Below, one piece after another: positions 1 to 9,285 of a DNA stretch of 64,000 bases. Source of the DNA: Bacteroidales bacterium (GTDB lineage Bacteria > Bacteroidota > Bacteroidia > Bacteroidales > F082); the NCBI GenBank assembly GCA_024709145.1, contig JANJXG010000010.1, positions 1 to 64,000 of the forward strand, written 5' to 3'. Position 1 is the stretch's first letter. Each line of letters opens with the position of its first letter. Both the position numbers and the translations under genes were made by a program. The notes under the pieces are model-generated. The model was not told where the DNA came from. It ran no database searches and worked only from the letters and a program-made list of their open reading frames with translations.

Positions 1-2075
1 CGTACATTGTGTTCATGGCCCGGATAAACAAAATAATCAACAAGCTTGCCTTCGTCAACGCATTTTTTGAGAAAGCTTAGGCTGTTTTGCCAAACTACCA
101 CAGGGTCGTTGTCGCCATGTATTACCAGTAGTTTGCCCTCCAGTTGTTTCACTTTATTTAGCAGGTTGGATTTTTCATAACCTTCTTCGTTGGTATCAGG
201 GTGATCCATATACCTTTCACCATACATGACTTCGTAATACTTCCAATCGATAACAGGTCCTCCAGCCGTTGCGACCTTAAACACTTCCGGGTGTGAAAGT
301 TTCATATTAATCGACATGAAACCTCCATAACTCCATCCATCCACGCCGATTCGGTCTGCATCAACCCATGGGAGGGTTTTCAGGTAATCGATGCCTTTCA
401 TCTGATCGGCAAGTTCATGAATACCTACGTGACGGTGAATCACTTGTTCAAACTTTTTGCCACGATTATCCGAACCCCGATTATCGAGTGTGAACACCAG
501 GTAGCCTTTCTGGCTCAGATAATGAAGATAGAAATTGGCTCCTTGCAGCCAGCTTTCCGTGACAAGCTGGGCATGGGGTCCTCCGTAAACATATACCACC
601 ACCGGATACTTTTTCCCCGGGTCGAAATTGAAAGGAAAAATCAGGCGGCCAAACAGTGTCGTACTGTCATCTGCCTTTAGCTCAACTAGTTTTGTTTCGC
701 CAATTTGATAGTCGATAAGGGGATTGGGGGCTGTAAGCAGGGTTTTAATTGTTTTGCCCTGATGGTCGTTCAGCAAAATTTCACGACTCAGCGTTGCATG
801 GCTGTAGTTGTCAAGTATAAACAAGCCGCTGTGGCTCAGCTGACTGCGGTGCATTCCTTTAGTTGTGGTGAGTTTGGTCGTTTTCAATGTTTTCAATCCG
901 ATGGCATAACTATGCTGCTCAAGTGGACTTTCTTTAGTGGCATTAAAAAACACTTTGTCACCTTTTGGGCTAAACCCAAGAAAATCTGTCACTGCCCAGT
1001 TTCCACTGGTGATTTGTTTCAAAAGTTTGCCATCTGTCTGATAAAGGTAAAGGTGGTCAAATCCATCACGTTCACTGATCCAGATAAATTGGTCAGTTTT
1101 TCCGGGAACAAAATAAAGTGGATTGGATGGCTCCACGTATTTATCGTCCTTTTCTTCAAAAAGAAGCTGTTTCTCAAGTCCGTTTTGGCAATCAAAAGCT
1201 TTTAGCTGAAGGTGATTCTGATCGCGGTTAAGGATAGCTGTATATATGATTTGACTGTTGGGATGCCAGGTAACGGAAGTGAGGTATTGATCCTTTGGCT
1301 CACCTGTTTGAAGAAAGCTTGTTTTTTCTTCAGCCAGATTATACACCCCGATACGCACCTGATGACTCGTCATGCCTGCCATTGGATATTTTTCCGGTTT
1401 CAGTGCAGCCATCCGCTGACTTACATCAACAAGCGGATAACTTGCCACCATTCTTTCATCCATGCTGTAAAAGGCAAGTTTCTGTTCATCAGCTGCCCAG
1501 AAAATTCCTTTGTCGATCCCGAATTCGTTGCGGTGAACTGTTTGGCCATTCACAATACCGGTCTCGTCAGCTGTGATTGCATGGTGATTCATTCCATCGT
1601 ATATGTAAAGGTTGTTGGCAAGCGTATAAGCAGCTTTGGTAGCTGAAGGTGAAAGCTCGATATTGGCTGCGTCATCCGGGAAGGAGATTAACAGTTGTGT
1701 CTTGAGCGGACTGGCAGTTAATGCGTAAAGTTTGTTTTGTTGGAGGAAATATCCGGTATTTTCGTTATGCCATTTTATGCCTGGTATCCGCCTGAGACTA
1801 TCGAAACCGGCAAGAAGCATCTGTTGATTCAACTGTTTGAGAGTGAACAGAGTATCTTCTGTTTTGAATTTCTCAGCCGAAACAATCAAAGCATTATTAG
1901 CAACATAAACATAGCGGTCGGTTTGTCCCATCCATTGCAGTTGGGCCAGGTTTTTCGGATAGAGACCAGGGTTCATTCCTACTACTTCTTCGGGCGTAAA
2001 AGTCTTTTTCTGGGCTTGAACAGCCATTGAACCCAATACGAGGCAGGCTATCAGGATGCGATGGATACTTTTCAT
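1..2075 (-). CDS. Dipeptidyl peptidase IV-type S9 serine peptidase (3' end cut by window edge)
   Basis: Exported prolyl dipeptidyl peptidase that removes X-Pro dipeptides from the N-terminus of peptides, expected in the periplasm. The first 22 residues form a signal peptide ending in AVQAQ. An N-terminal beta-propeller region is followed by the alpha/beta hydrolase domain. The nucleophile is Ser582 in GWSYGG, the acid is probably Asp657 in HGDNDP, and the histidine is probably His689 in GHEHN. The reading frame is open for 691 residues and runs off position 1, so only a short C-terminal tail is missing. The ATG at 2075 is the first Met before the signal peptide. The family is well recognised; the exact substrate preference is inferred. 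Confidence 0.93.
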   Translation of the reverse strand, partial: MKSIHRILIACLVLGSMAVQAQKKTFTPEEVVGMNPGLYPKNLAQLQWMGQTDRYVYVANNALIVSAEKFKTEDTLFTLKQLNQQMLLAGFDSLRRIPGIKWHNENTGYFLQQNKLYALTASPLKTQLLISFPDDAANIELSPSATKAAYTLANNLYIYDGMNHHAITADETGIVNGQTVHRNEFGIDKGIFWAADEQKLAFYSMDERMVASYPLVDVSQRMAALKPEKYPMAGMTSHQVRIGVYNLAEEKTSFLQTGEPKDQYLTSVTWHPNSQIIYTAILNRDQNHLQLKAFDCQNGLEKQLLFEEKDDKYVEPSNPLYFVPGKTDQFIWISERDGFDHLYLYQTDGKLLKQITSGNWAVTDFLGFSPKGDKVFFNATKESPLEQHSYAIGLKTLKTTKLTTTKGMHRSQLSHSGLFILDNYSHATLSREILLNDHQGKTIKTLLTAPNPLIDYQIGETKLVELKADDSTTLFGRLIFPFNFDPGKKYPVVVYVYGGPHAQLVTESWLQGANFYLHYLSQKGYLVFTLDNRGSDNRGKKFEQVIHRHVGIHELADQMKGIDYLKTLPWVDADRIGVDGWSYGGFMSINMKLSHPEVFKVATAGGPVIDWKYYEVMYGERYMDHPDTNEEGYEKSNLLNKVKQLEGKLLVIHGDNDPVVVWQNSLSFLKKCVDEGKLVDYFVYPGHEHNV

Positions 2076-2191
2076 GGTGATTTGGATCAGATTAAAAATT
2101 AAAACAGACAATGTTAGATGAAAACAATGATCCGGTCAAGCTCATTCAGTTAAAGGCCTCTTCAGTCAAGGAAAATGAAAAACCGGTAAGA

Positions 2192-2920
2192 TTAGCCGGC
2201 GTTATGCACTGCCGAAACAAACTCTGCCAGCAGATCGGGGTGTTTTTCAAGCGTATTCCCAATAACGACGACATCAGCGCCTGCCTGCAGTTTCTCAACT
2301 GCAAGTTCTGGTGTTCGCAAGCCCCCCCCAACAATCAGCGGCACATTGATGCTCTCTTTCACAGCGCTCACCATCGAATTTGGCACAGTGTTGAGTGCGC
2401 CTGAACCGGCATCCATAAAAATAAGCTTCATGCCCAGCATTTCGCCGGCCATCGCTGTGCACATGGCTATATCATTTTTGTCAGAGGGGATTGGATAGCT
2501 GTTGCTCATATAACTTACCGTGGTTGGCCTGCCGCTTTCGATGAGCATATAGCCGGTAGATAAAACTTCGAGTCCGCTGAGTTTCAGGTAAGGTGCGGCA
2601 ATTACATGTGTGCCGATAAGCATATCTGGGTTACGCCCCGAAATCAGTGACAAAAATAAAAAGCTGTCGGCTCTATTGCTGAGCTGATGGGTATTGCCCG
2701 GGAAAAGAACGACAGGAATATCTGTTTGACTTTTAATGAGTTTGATGCAATTGTCTAATCCATTGTTGGTAAGGAGCGATCCGCCGACAAACAGAAAATC
2801 AACCTGACATCGGTGGGCTTCAGCAGCCAATGCCATTACTTCTTTGTCCGAAGGCTTATCTGGGTCGATCAGCACCGCGATTTTTTTTCCGGGATTGCAA
2901 AATAGATCGTAGTTTCGCAT
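2192..2920 (-). CDS. Geranylgeranylglyceryl phosphate synthase family protein (PcrB/GGGPS)
   Basis: TIM-barrel prenyltransferase of 242 residues that joins sn-glycerol-1-phosphate to a polyprenyl diphosphate through an ether bond. Visible motifs are VLIDPDK at 16-22, the substrate-pocket segment around STGYMLIESG at 121-130, MDAGSGA at 169-175 and the phosphate-binding VGGGLRTPE at 197-205. Length and motif order match the family. This enzyme is best known from archaeal lipid synthesis, but Bacteroidota carry a bacterial branch. The gene stands alone: it is divergent from the DUF5916 gene and about 115 bases upstream of the DPP IV start on the same strand. A -7 box lies 20 bases upstream of the ATG. 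Prenyl chain length cannot be told by eye. Confidence 0.9.
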   Translation of the reverse strand: MRNYDLFCNPGKKIAVLIDPDKPSDKEVMALAAEAHRCQVDFLFVGGSLLTNNGLDNCIKLIKSQTDIPVVLFPGNTHQLSNRADSFLFLSLISGRNPDMLIGTHVIAAPYLKLSGLEVLSTGYMLIESGRPTTVSYMSNSYPIPSDKNDIAMCTAMAGEMLGMKLIFMDAGSGALNTVPNSMVSAVKESINVPLIVGGGLRTPELAVEKLQAGADVVVIGNTLEKHPDLLAEFVSAVHNAG

Positions 2921-2940
2921 AGAGTGGATGGTATGTTGGA

Positions 2941-2975
2941 CAAAAATAGTGATTCAACGCAAAGATAACACCAAA
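2941..2975 (-). promoter_or_regulatory. Promoter of the GGGPS gene
   Basis: On the minus strand a TTTG (2972-2975) lies 23 bases before TATTTTTG (2941-2948), matching the Bacteroidota -33/-7 pattern. A second perfect -7 box, TATCTTTG, lies at 2960-2967. Confidence 0.55.
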
Positions 2976-3167
2976 AGGTTGGAATTTCACAGCTAATTAA
3001 TCCTGTTCAGTATTTCATTTCTGAAATTGCTATTATATGTAGCAGAATGGTTTTGATGAGTATTTTGCATAAATATTTGATATATAATTGTTTGTAAATA
3101 TAAAGATTTGCTTTTACCTTCTGATTTAACGTTGATTGCCTGATTTGAACCGAAAACTTACTAGACA

Positions 3168-3197
3168 TTGCAGGCCCGTCAATCAGACTTACATTTG
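3168..3197 (+). promoter_or_regulatory. Promoter of the DUF5916 gene
   Basis: TTG at 3168-3170, then 19 bases, then a perfect TACATTTG at 3190-3197. This fits the Bacteroidota consensus and puts transcription start near 3201. The TTG at 3168 would otherwise be read as an alternative start codon of the following gene. Confidence 0.7.
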
Positions 3198-3206
3198 CAA
3201 CAGAAC

Positions 3207-5654
3207 ATGAAATTTATGCGGATTTTGACGCCTTTTGGCCTGTATTTTTTTTTGAGCCTGATGTCAGGCAGTGGTTTATTTGGGCAAGATAGAAAATTGG
3301 TTCAGGCAGCCAGGGTCGACTCTGTTATAAGGATAGATGGTAAACTGACTGAAAGGGCCTGGAATCAAGCCAATGAAGCGACAGCTTTTGTGCAACAGGA
3401 ACCTTTTAATGGAAGGCCTTCAAAGTTTGATACGAAGGTTTACACGCTATACGACGACAATGCCTTGTATGTAGGTGCTGTAATCACTGATCCGCATCCC
3501 GACAGTCTTTCTTACGAATTGCATGAACGCGACAACAGTGGTTTAGCCGATTATTTCGGATTAATTCTTGATCCTTTCAACGATGGATTAAATGGTCTTG
3601 GTTTTGTGGTCACCGCGAGGGGTGGTCAGTCCGACATGAAGTTCAACAATTGGGACGATGAAGAAGACCTGAGTTGGGATGCCGTCTGGCGATCGGCTGT
3701 AAGCATCAATTCTGATGGGTGGTCGGTCGAAATGGCGATACCCTATTCTGCCCTTCGCTTTCCCAATAAGGATGAACAGCGCTGGGGAATCAATTTTTTC
3801 AGAAGTATTCAGCGTTACAGAGAATATTCATCGTGGAATCTGGTGGATGTAAACAAGCAGGGAATGGTTTCCCAACTTGGTGAATTGCTCATCGGTGAAC
3901 CCTTGCAACCACCTGTCAGGTTGAGCGCTACACCTTATCTTTCTGCTTCGGGAAGCCATAACAGCCGGACAGACAATTGGTTGTTTGGGTACAACTATGG
4001 AATGGATCTCAAAGTTGGGCTGAATGAGAGTTTTACACTCGACCTTACATTAATTCCCGATTTCGGCCAGGTTGAGTCTGATGAGTTGGTTTATTCCCTT
4101 TCCCCTTTTGAGGTGTATTATGAGGAGAAAAGACCTTTTTTTACCGAAGGAACGGAGCTGTTTAATAAAGGTAATGTGTTTTACTCCAGACGAATCGGCG
4201 CAGTTCCTGGTAAGTTTCAACAAGTGGCTCAATCCTATGAACCTGATCAGATCGTCCGCAATCCGGAAACCGTTCAATTGATCAATGCGGCCAAAATATC
4301 TGGTAAAACAGCCGGGGGTTTGGGTGTTGGGTTGTTTAACGCGATCACTGCCAACACTTTTGCCGAAGTAGAGATTGACGGAAAGAACGAACGAATTTTA
4401 ACCGAACCCTTTGCCAATTACAATATGTTGGTTTTAGAGCAATCGTTACCTTATAATTCTCAGCTCAGTTTTTATAATACCAATGTTGTGAGGCCCGATG
4501 CCAGCCGTATGGCTAATGTGACTGGCACTGAAATGTCGTTTCGTGATCAATCCGGAAAGCGAGAGTTTTATGCCATGATTAATGTTAGTCAGGATTATGA
4601 CAAACAAGAAAAACCAGTTTTCGGAGAACGCTTGCTACTTAGCCTTTCAAAGATTAACGGCCAATTCAGGCCTGATACCTGGTTTAACCTGATGACTGAT
4701 CATTACGACCCCAATGAAATGGGTTATCAGAAAAGTAACAACGAAATTGGGCATGGTGTTAATCTTCGATACAACATATACGAGCCCCGCGACTGGCGTC
4801 TCCGATGGTTTAACAGGATTTACCTGAATCATTATTATCAATTTAAACCATTGAAATTCAGTATGCTTGAGATTGGAGGCGAATCCCGTGTTACAACCCA
4901 AAAGCAATTGACTATTGGTGGTAATTTCAACTTTTATCCATTAGGCAAACTCGATTTCTTTGAAGCAAGGACCAAAGGCAGGTATTTTCAAAAACCATTG
5001 AGTTTTAATATGGGCATCTTTGGCTCGCCGGATTACCGGAAGACTTTTCTCATAGATTACAGGCTGGGTTTTCGTTATTTTCCGGAATGGGAGTTGTTTA
5101 ACTGGTGGGTTTCTCTCACCCCACGGTGGAGAATTGCCGATCATTTCATGCTTATTCCCAGCCTGGTTTACGATCATACGGCGAACGACATCGGTTTTAC
5201 AACGAGCCTCACGGAAGACAATCATCAGCGCATCATTTTCGGTGAACGAAACCTTCGCAATGTTACCAGCTCCATCAGCCTTGATTATGTATTCACACCA
5301 TCTTCAGCACTCGCCTTTCGCCTGCGCCATTATTGGCTTTTGGTTGACTATAACCGATTCTTTGACCTTGATGACGAGGGAAGCTTGCAAACAAATGGCT
5401 ACAACGAACAACATGATTTCAGCGTGAGCACTTTTAATATCGACATGGTTTACCGCTGGAATTTTGCACCCGGCAGCGAGTTGCTTCTGGTTTGGAAGAA
5501 CGCTGTCTATTCACTTTTCAGTGGCGATGATGTGAAAACCGATTATTTTGGGAGTCTCGAACGGACTTTTGATTCTCCTGTTGGTAATAGTCTCAGCATT
5601 AAGTTATTGTATTATATCGACTGGCAACAGATCAAGTCAATCAGAAAGAATTAA
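3207..5654 (+). CDS. DUF5916 outer-membrane protein with CBM9-like domain
   Basis: About 815 residues. A signal peptide (MKFMRILTPFG to GLFGQ) is followed by a carbohydrate-binding family 9-like domain at about 30-220, with the typical beginning VDSVIRIDGKLTERAW. The rest is the DUF5916 region, rich in alternating aromatic and polar strands and probably an outer-membrane beta-barrel. The in-frame TTG at 3168 lies in the promoter, so the start is ATG 3207, or ATG 3216, which would leave a leader of about 15 bases. The protein stands alone between divergent GGGPS and the downstream DsrE gene. Its function is not known; binding of saccharide or surface ligands is inferred from the N-terminal domain only. 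Confidence 0.85.
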   Translation: MKFMRILTPFGLYFFLSLMSGSGLFGQDRKLVQAARVDSVIRIDGKLTERAWNQANEATAFVQQEPFNGRPSKFDTKVYTLYDDNALYVGAVITDPHPDSLSYELHERDNSGLADYFGLILDPFNDGLNGLGFVVTARGGQSDMKFNNWDDEEDLSWDAVWRSAVSINSDGWSVEMAIPYSALRFPNKDEQRWGINFFRSIQRYREYSSWNLVDVNKQGMVSQLGELLIGEPLQPPVRLSATPYLSASGSHNSRTDNWLFGYNYGMDLKVGLNESFTLDLTLIPDFGQVESDELVYSLSPFEVYYEEKRPFFTEGTELFNKGNVFYSRRIGAVPGKFQQVAQSYEPDQIVRNPETVQLINAAKISGKTAGGLGVGLFNAITANTFAEVEIDGKNERILTEPFANYNMLVLEQSLPYNSQLSFYNTNVVRPDASRMANVTGTEMSFRDQSGKREFYAMINVSQDYDKQEKPVFGERLLLSLSKINGQFRPDTWFNLMTDHYDPNEMGYQKSNNEIGHGVNLRYNIYEPRDWRLRWFNRIYLNHYYQFKPLKFSMLEIGGESRVTTQKQLTIGGNFNFYPLGKLDFFEARTKGRYFQKPLSFNMGIFGSPDYRKTFLIDYRLGFRYFPEWELFNWWVSLTPRWRIADHFMLIPSLVYDHTANDIGFTTSLTEDNHQRIIFGERNLRNVTSSISLDYVFTPSSALAFRLRHYWLLVDYNRFFDLDDEGSLQTNGYNEQHDFSVSTFNIDMVYRWNFAPGSELLLVWKNAVYSLFSGDDVKTDYFGSLERTFDSPVGNSLSIKLLYYIDWQQIKSIRKN

Positions 5655-5843
5655 TGCCTTTTATGTGGAAGTTGCAGTCAAAAGTACTTTTCATTTTGCA
5701 ATTTTTTTCAGAGGCTGAAATTGAGATTTTGTCACTTTTTGGCTAAAAGCCTGAAGGAGTTTTTGATCTTTTACCCGAAAAAAGCATCAAAAAAGTATAG
5801 TATACAAAAAAACATGTTTTCATTTGCCATAAATTAGATACTC

Positions 5844-6200
5844 ATTAAAATCCTGATCATTTTTAACCGTGAACCTTATGACCAAACTGATGTGACCTGG
5901 AATGGTTTACGACTTGCCGAAACCCTCAGAAAAAATAACCAGGAAGTGAGGATTTTTCTCATGAATGATGCTGTAGATATGGCCAGGGATGTTTGTAAAG
6001 CTCCGGAAAACTATGACCAGGATTTGTCGCAAATGCTTAAAGAATTGATAGCAAATGGTGTGCAGGTGAAGGTTTGCGGAACTTGTATGTCGCGCTGTGG
6101 TATCCATAAAAATCATCCTTATTTTGATGGAGCCTGTAAATCGACCATGAATGAACTTGCTACCTGGGTTGTTGACAGTGATAAAGTGTTGACTTTCTGA
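5844..6200 (+). CDS. DsrE/DsrF-like sulfur-carrier family protein, apparently starting at ATT
   Basis: Small Rossmann-like protein of the DsrE/YchN group, about 118 residues if it begins at ATT 5844. The frame between the stop at 5835 and the first ordinary start (GTG 5892) encodes KILIIFNREPYD then TDVTWNGLRLA, the conserved first beta-strand and loop of the family. The true start therefore has to be upstream of 5892, and no ATG, GTG or TTG exists there. A cysteine cluster, VCGTCMSRCG (Cys78, 81 and 85), is the likely sulfur- or metal-handling site, with a further Cys at 51. It has no tus or dsr neighbours. It could also be a gene whose start codon was damaged. Confidence 0.75.
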   Translation: MKILIIFNREPYDQTDVTWNGLRLAETLRKNNQEVRIFLMNDAVDMARDVCKAPENYDQDLSQMLKELIANGVQVKVCGTCMSRCGIHKNHPYFDGACKSTMNELATWVVDSDKVLTF

Positions 6201-6287
6201 TGTTTTGATTGTTGATAAAATATCTACCGCTGCTGAAGTGGTATGACCAAACTATCTTTCAACAGAATACGGTTCTTTATTAATTGC

Positions 6288-7190
6288 TTAGCCCCTTCTG
6301 GGTAGGTAGCTTTCACTTTCCTGACATACTATTGAGGAGAATGAAATGGCTTTCTGACAGAGTAGATGGAGATGGTCTATTGTAAGTGTTGAAAGGTTAC
6401 TTTTTGTGAATCCATTGTCAATAAGATACGCAATGACACCTGCATTAAATGCATCTCCGGCTCCGATTGTGTTGACAACCTGTATGACAGGCGGATCAAC
6501 ATAGAAATTTTGATTTTGAAATTTCAGCTGAATGGTATGTTCAGCGGATGTAATGATCAGTAATTGAGGATGTTTTGCGTCAATTTTTTCTGACACTGAT
6601 TCGATATTAGAACTCCCGAAAAGCTGTTCAAAGTCTTCGTGTGAGCCTCTTACCAAATCAGCTCTTCTTAAGTGTGACAAAGCAATATCTACTTGCCGGC
6701 TTTGGCTTCCAATGACCTGGCGGATGTTAGGGTCGTAACAGATCAGGAATTGCTTTTCCTCAGCTTTGTTTAAAATGACTTGAAGACTTGTTTGCACTTT
6801 CTCATCAAGTGCGAGGGTTGAACCGAATGCAAAATAACCCGGTCGGTCAGGTTTAAATTCAAGCATGGCAAATCGATTGACAGGGTATCTTTTGTAAAAA
6901 GAATAGGAAGCATCGCCCGAAGCATTCAGTAAGGCAAAGGCCAATGCCGTTTGGCATTCAGTACTTATTGAAAGTAAATTTTGTGCAATGCCTTCATTGG
7001 TAAGAAATTCTATAATGATACTCCCTGGTGCGTCAGGTCCAACTTCAGAAATGATAGATGTTTCGTAACCTGAACGTGCGAGTGAAACAAGAGTATTGAG
7101 TACTGAGCCTCCAACCTGCGCTTTCATCACTTTTCCATCCTTAGCCAGGATGTCGAGCAATACTTCGCCAAATCCGATGACCTGTGGCAT
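6288..7190 (-). CDS. PfkB-family carbohydrate kinase (fructokinase-like)
   Basis: Ribokinase/PfkB-fold sugar kinase of about 300 residues, using ATP to phosphorylate a sugar in the cytoplasm. The N-terminus PQVIGFGEVLLD and the glycine pair VGGSVLNT form the substrate site. DPNIR is at 153-157 and TIGAGDAFNAG at 241-251, which contains the catalytic Asp and anion hole. ATG 7190 is chosen over TTG 7199; it lies one base after the end of speA, so the two are surely co-transcribed. Fructose is the usual substrate of close relatives, but the substrate is inferred. The pairing with a polyamine enzyme has no obvious metabolic reason. Confidence 0.88.
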   Translation of the reverse strand: MPQVIGFGEVLLDILAKDGKVMKAQVGGSVLNTLVSLARSGYETSIISEVGPDAPGSIIIEFLTNEGIAQNLLSISTECQTALAFALLNASGDASYSFYKRYPVNRFAMLEFKPDRPGYFAFGSTLALDEKVQTSLQVILNKAEEKQFLICYDPNIRQVIGSQSRQVDIALSHLRRADLVRGSHEDFEQLFGSSNIESVSEKIDAKHPQLLIITSAEHTIQLKFQNQNFYVDPPVIQVVNTIGAGDAFNAGVIAYLIDNGFTKSNLSTLTIDHLHLLCQKAISFSSIVCQESESYLPRRG

Positions 7191-7191
7191 C

Positions 7192-9084
7192 CTATTCAAG
7201 ATAGGTATAGCCGTAAAGGCCTGATCGATAGATTGATAGAAATTCTTTTCCTTCTTCAGCAGTTATTTTCCCTTGTTTCACGGAGGTCATAACCCAGGTT
7301 TCAACGGTGCGGACAAGTTTTTTAGAGTTGTACTGTACATAATCCAATACTTCTGCAACTGTTTCACCATCAATTACCTGATCGATATAATAGCCTTTGG
7401 CATCCACTGAAACATGCACAGCGTTCGTATCACCGAACAAATTGTGCAAGTCGCCCAGGATTTCCTGGTAAGCACCGGTAAGAAAGACACCAATATAATA
7501 GGATTCTTTACTTTTCAGGCTATGCACAGGGAGGTGATGGGAAAAATTGCGCGTGGCAATGAAATTGTCGATTTTGCCATCGGAGTCGCAGGTGATGTCT
7601 TGTAAAGTGGCGTTTCGATCAGGTTTTTCATCCAGACGGTGAATTGGTATTATGGGAAAAATCTGATCGATTGCCCAACTATCGGGTAGTGATTGGAAAA
7701 GAGAGAAATTACAGAAGTATTTGTCTGAGAGCAACTTAGGAAGGTTGAGAAACTCTTCAGGCGGACGTTTCATCTCGTTGGCCATCTGATGAATCTCACG
7801 CGCGATTGTCCAGAAGAGCCTTTCGATCTGTGCCCTTGTTTTCAGATCGAGTAAGCCAAGGCTGAACATATCCAAGGCTTCTTCCCTGATTTGCTGGGTG
7901 TCGTGCCAGGTTTCAAGCATTTTTGTCTGGTTCAGGTTTTCCCAGGCAGTGTAAAGTTCGTGCAGCAATTCATGATCGTCTTCCTTTACTTCTTCATCAT
8001 CGTCCCAGGTGGAAAGATGCGCCGACTCCAATACCTCAAAAACCAGTACCGAATGATGGGCTGTTAAGGCTCTGCCCGACTCTGTGATGATGTTCGGATG
8101 CGGAATGTTATTTTTATCACTGGCATCAACCATGGCAAAGGTGGCATCGTTCACATATTCCTGGATGCTGTAATTCACACTACTGCCGCTGTTCGCTGAG
8201 CGGGTTCCATCGTAATCAACGCCAAGACCACCGCCAACATCCACGAAATTGAGGTGAAATCCCATTTTGTAGATCTGAACGTAGAATTGCGCTGCCTCAC
8301 GAAGGGCAATTTTTATGCGGCGGATTTTGTTTACCTGACTTCCAATATGAAAATGAACAAGACGCAGGCATTCTTTCAAATTATTGCGCTCGAGGTAATC
8401 AAGTGCTTCGAGCAGTTCGCTGGAGGTGAGTCCGAATTTGCTGACATCACCACCTGAATCTTCCCATTTACCGCTGCCTGAGCTGGCCAGCTTGATGCGG
8501 ATGCCAATGTTGGGTCTTACTTTGAGTCGTTTGGCAACTCTTGTAATGAGTTTTAACTCATTGAGCTTCTCAACAACGATAAAGATTGTCCTTCCCATTT
8601 TTTGCGCCAGCAATGCCAACTCAATATAACTTTCATCCTTGTACCCGTTACAGATAATCAGGGAGTCGTTATCTGTGTTGATTGCCAGCACAGTATGCAG
8701 TTCAGGCTTGGAGCCGGCCTCCAGTCCGATGTTAAACTTCTTGCCGTGACTAACAATTTCTTCAACAACCGGACGCATCTGATTTACCTTGATCGGATAA
8801 ACGATGAAATTCTGACCTTTAAATTCATACTCAGCTGCAGCAACTTTGAAACAGGTGTCCATCAATTCGATACGGCTGTCAAGAATATCAGGAAATCGAA
8901 CGAGCACCGGAGTGGAAACGTCTCTGAGCATCAGCTCATCGATAAGTTCTTTCATATCAACAGCTGCAGCGTCTTTGCGCGGTGTTACGATTACGTTTCC
9001 TTTCTCGTTGATTGAAAAGTAGTTGATTCCCCAGCCATTAATGTTGTACAATTCAGCTGAGTCTTCAACACGCCATTTTCTCAT
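7192..9084 (-). CDS. speA: Biosynthetic arginine decarboxylase
   Basis: PLP enzyme of 630 residues that converts arginine to agmatine and CO2, the first step of the agmatine route to putrescine and spermidine. The PLP lysine is Lys99 in YPIKVNQ. HFHIGSQ at 244-250 and VDVGGGLGVDYDG at about 281-293 are the cofactor phosphate and substrate motifs of the fold type III family. The length is full for SpeA. It starts with ATG at 9084. The next gene in the operon is the PfkB kinase. No agmatine deiminase or other polyamine gene is found in the window. Confidence 0.96.
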   Translation of the reverse strand: MRKWRVEDSAELYNINGWGINYFSINEKGNVIVTPRKDAAAVDMKELIDELMLRDVSTPVLVRFPDILDSRIELMDTCFKVAAAEYEFKGQNFIVYPIKVNQMRPVVEEIVSHGKKFNIGLEAGSKPELHTVLAINTDNDSLIICNGYKDESYIELALLAQKMGRTIFIVVEKLNELKLITRVAKRLKVRPNIGIRIKLASSGSGKWEDSGGDVSKFGLTSSELLEALDYLERNNLKECLRLVHFHIGSQVNKIRRIKIALREAAQFYVQIYKMGFHLNFVDVGGGLGVDYDGTRSANSGSSVNYSIQEYVNDATFAMVDASDKNNIPHPNIITESGRALTAHHSVLVFEVLESAHLSTWDDDEEVKEDDHELLHELYTAWENLNQTKMLETWHDTQQIREEALDMFSLGLLDLKTRAQIERLFWTIAREIHQMANEMKRPPEEFLNLPKLLSDKYFCNFSLFQSLPDSWAIDQIFPIIPIHRLDEKPDRNATLQDITCDSDGKIDNFIATRNFSHHLPVHSLKSKESYYIGVFLTGAYQEILGDLHNLFGDTNAVHVSVDAKGYYIDQVIDGETVAEVLDYVQYNSKKLVRTVETWVMTSVKQGKITAEEGKEFLSIYRSGLYGYTYLE

Positions 9085-9160
9085 AAGGCAATATTGGTAT
9101 TAGAAATGAATAAAAGATCTTCCTCCGGCGTCCTGTCTGTTGGCAGTGTTTCCGATGTTG

Positions 9161-9168
9161 CAAAACTA
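9161..9168 (-). promoter_or_regulatory. -7 box upstream of speA
   Basis: TAGTTTTG on the minus strand, matching TAnnTTTG, about 77 bases before the speA ATG. No clear -33 TTG at the right distance. Confidence 0.4.
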
Positions 9169-9285
9169 TGAAATAATCTTTGTATAAGGTCCTTTTTTTT
9201 GAAGCATTTAAGTTGGATTAACCATTTGATAAACAACACCATGTTTCGACTTTTGCAGAATGGACTCAACAACAGTACACCGCGT

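Noticed and set aside
705-1205. 166-residue plus-strand frame
   Set aside because: Antisense shadow of the DPP IV gene, which has catalytic residues in the right order.
5669-5700. Palindrome AAAAGTACTTTT and T-rich tail after the DUF5916 gene
   Set aside because: Perfect palindrome without loop, poor in G-C; not a convincing terminator or operator.
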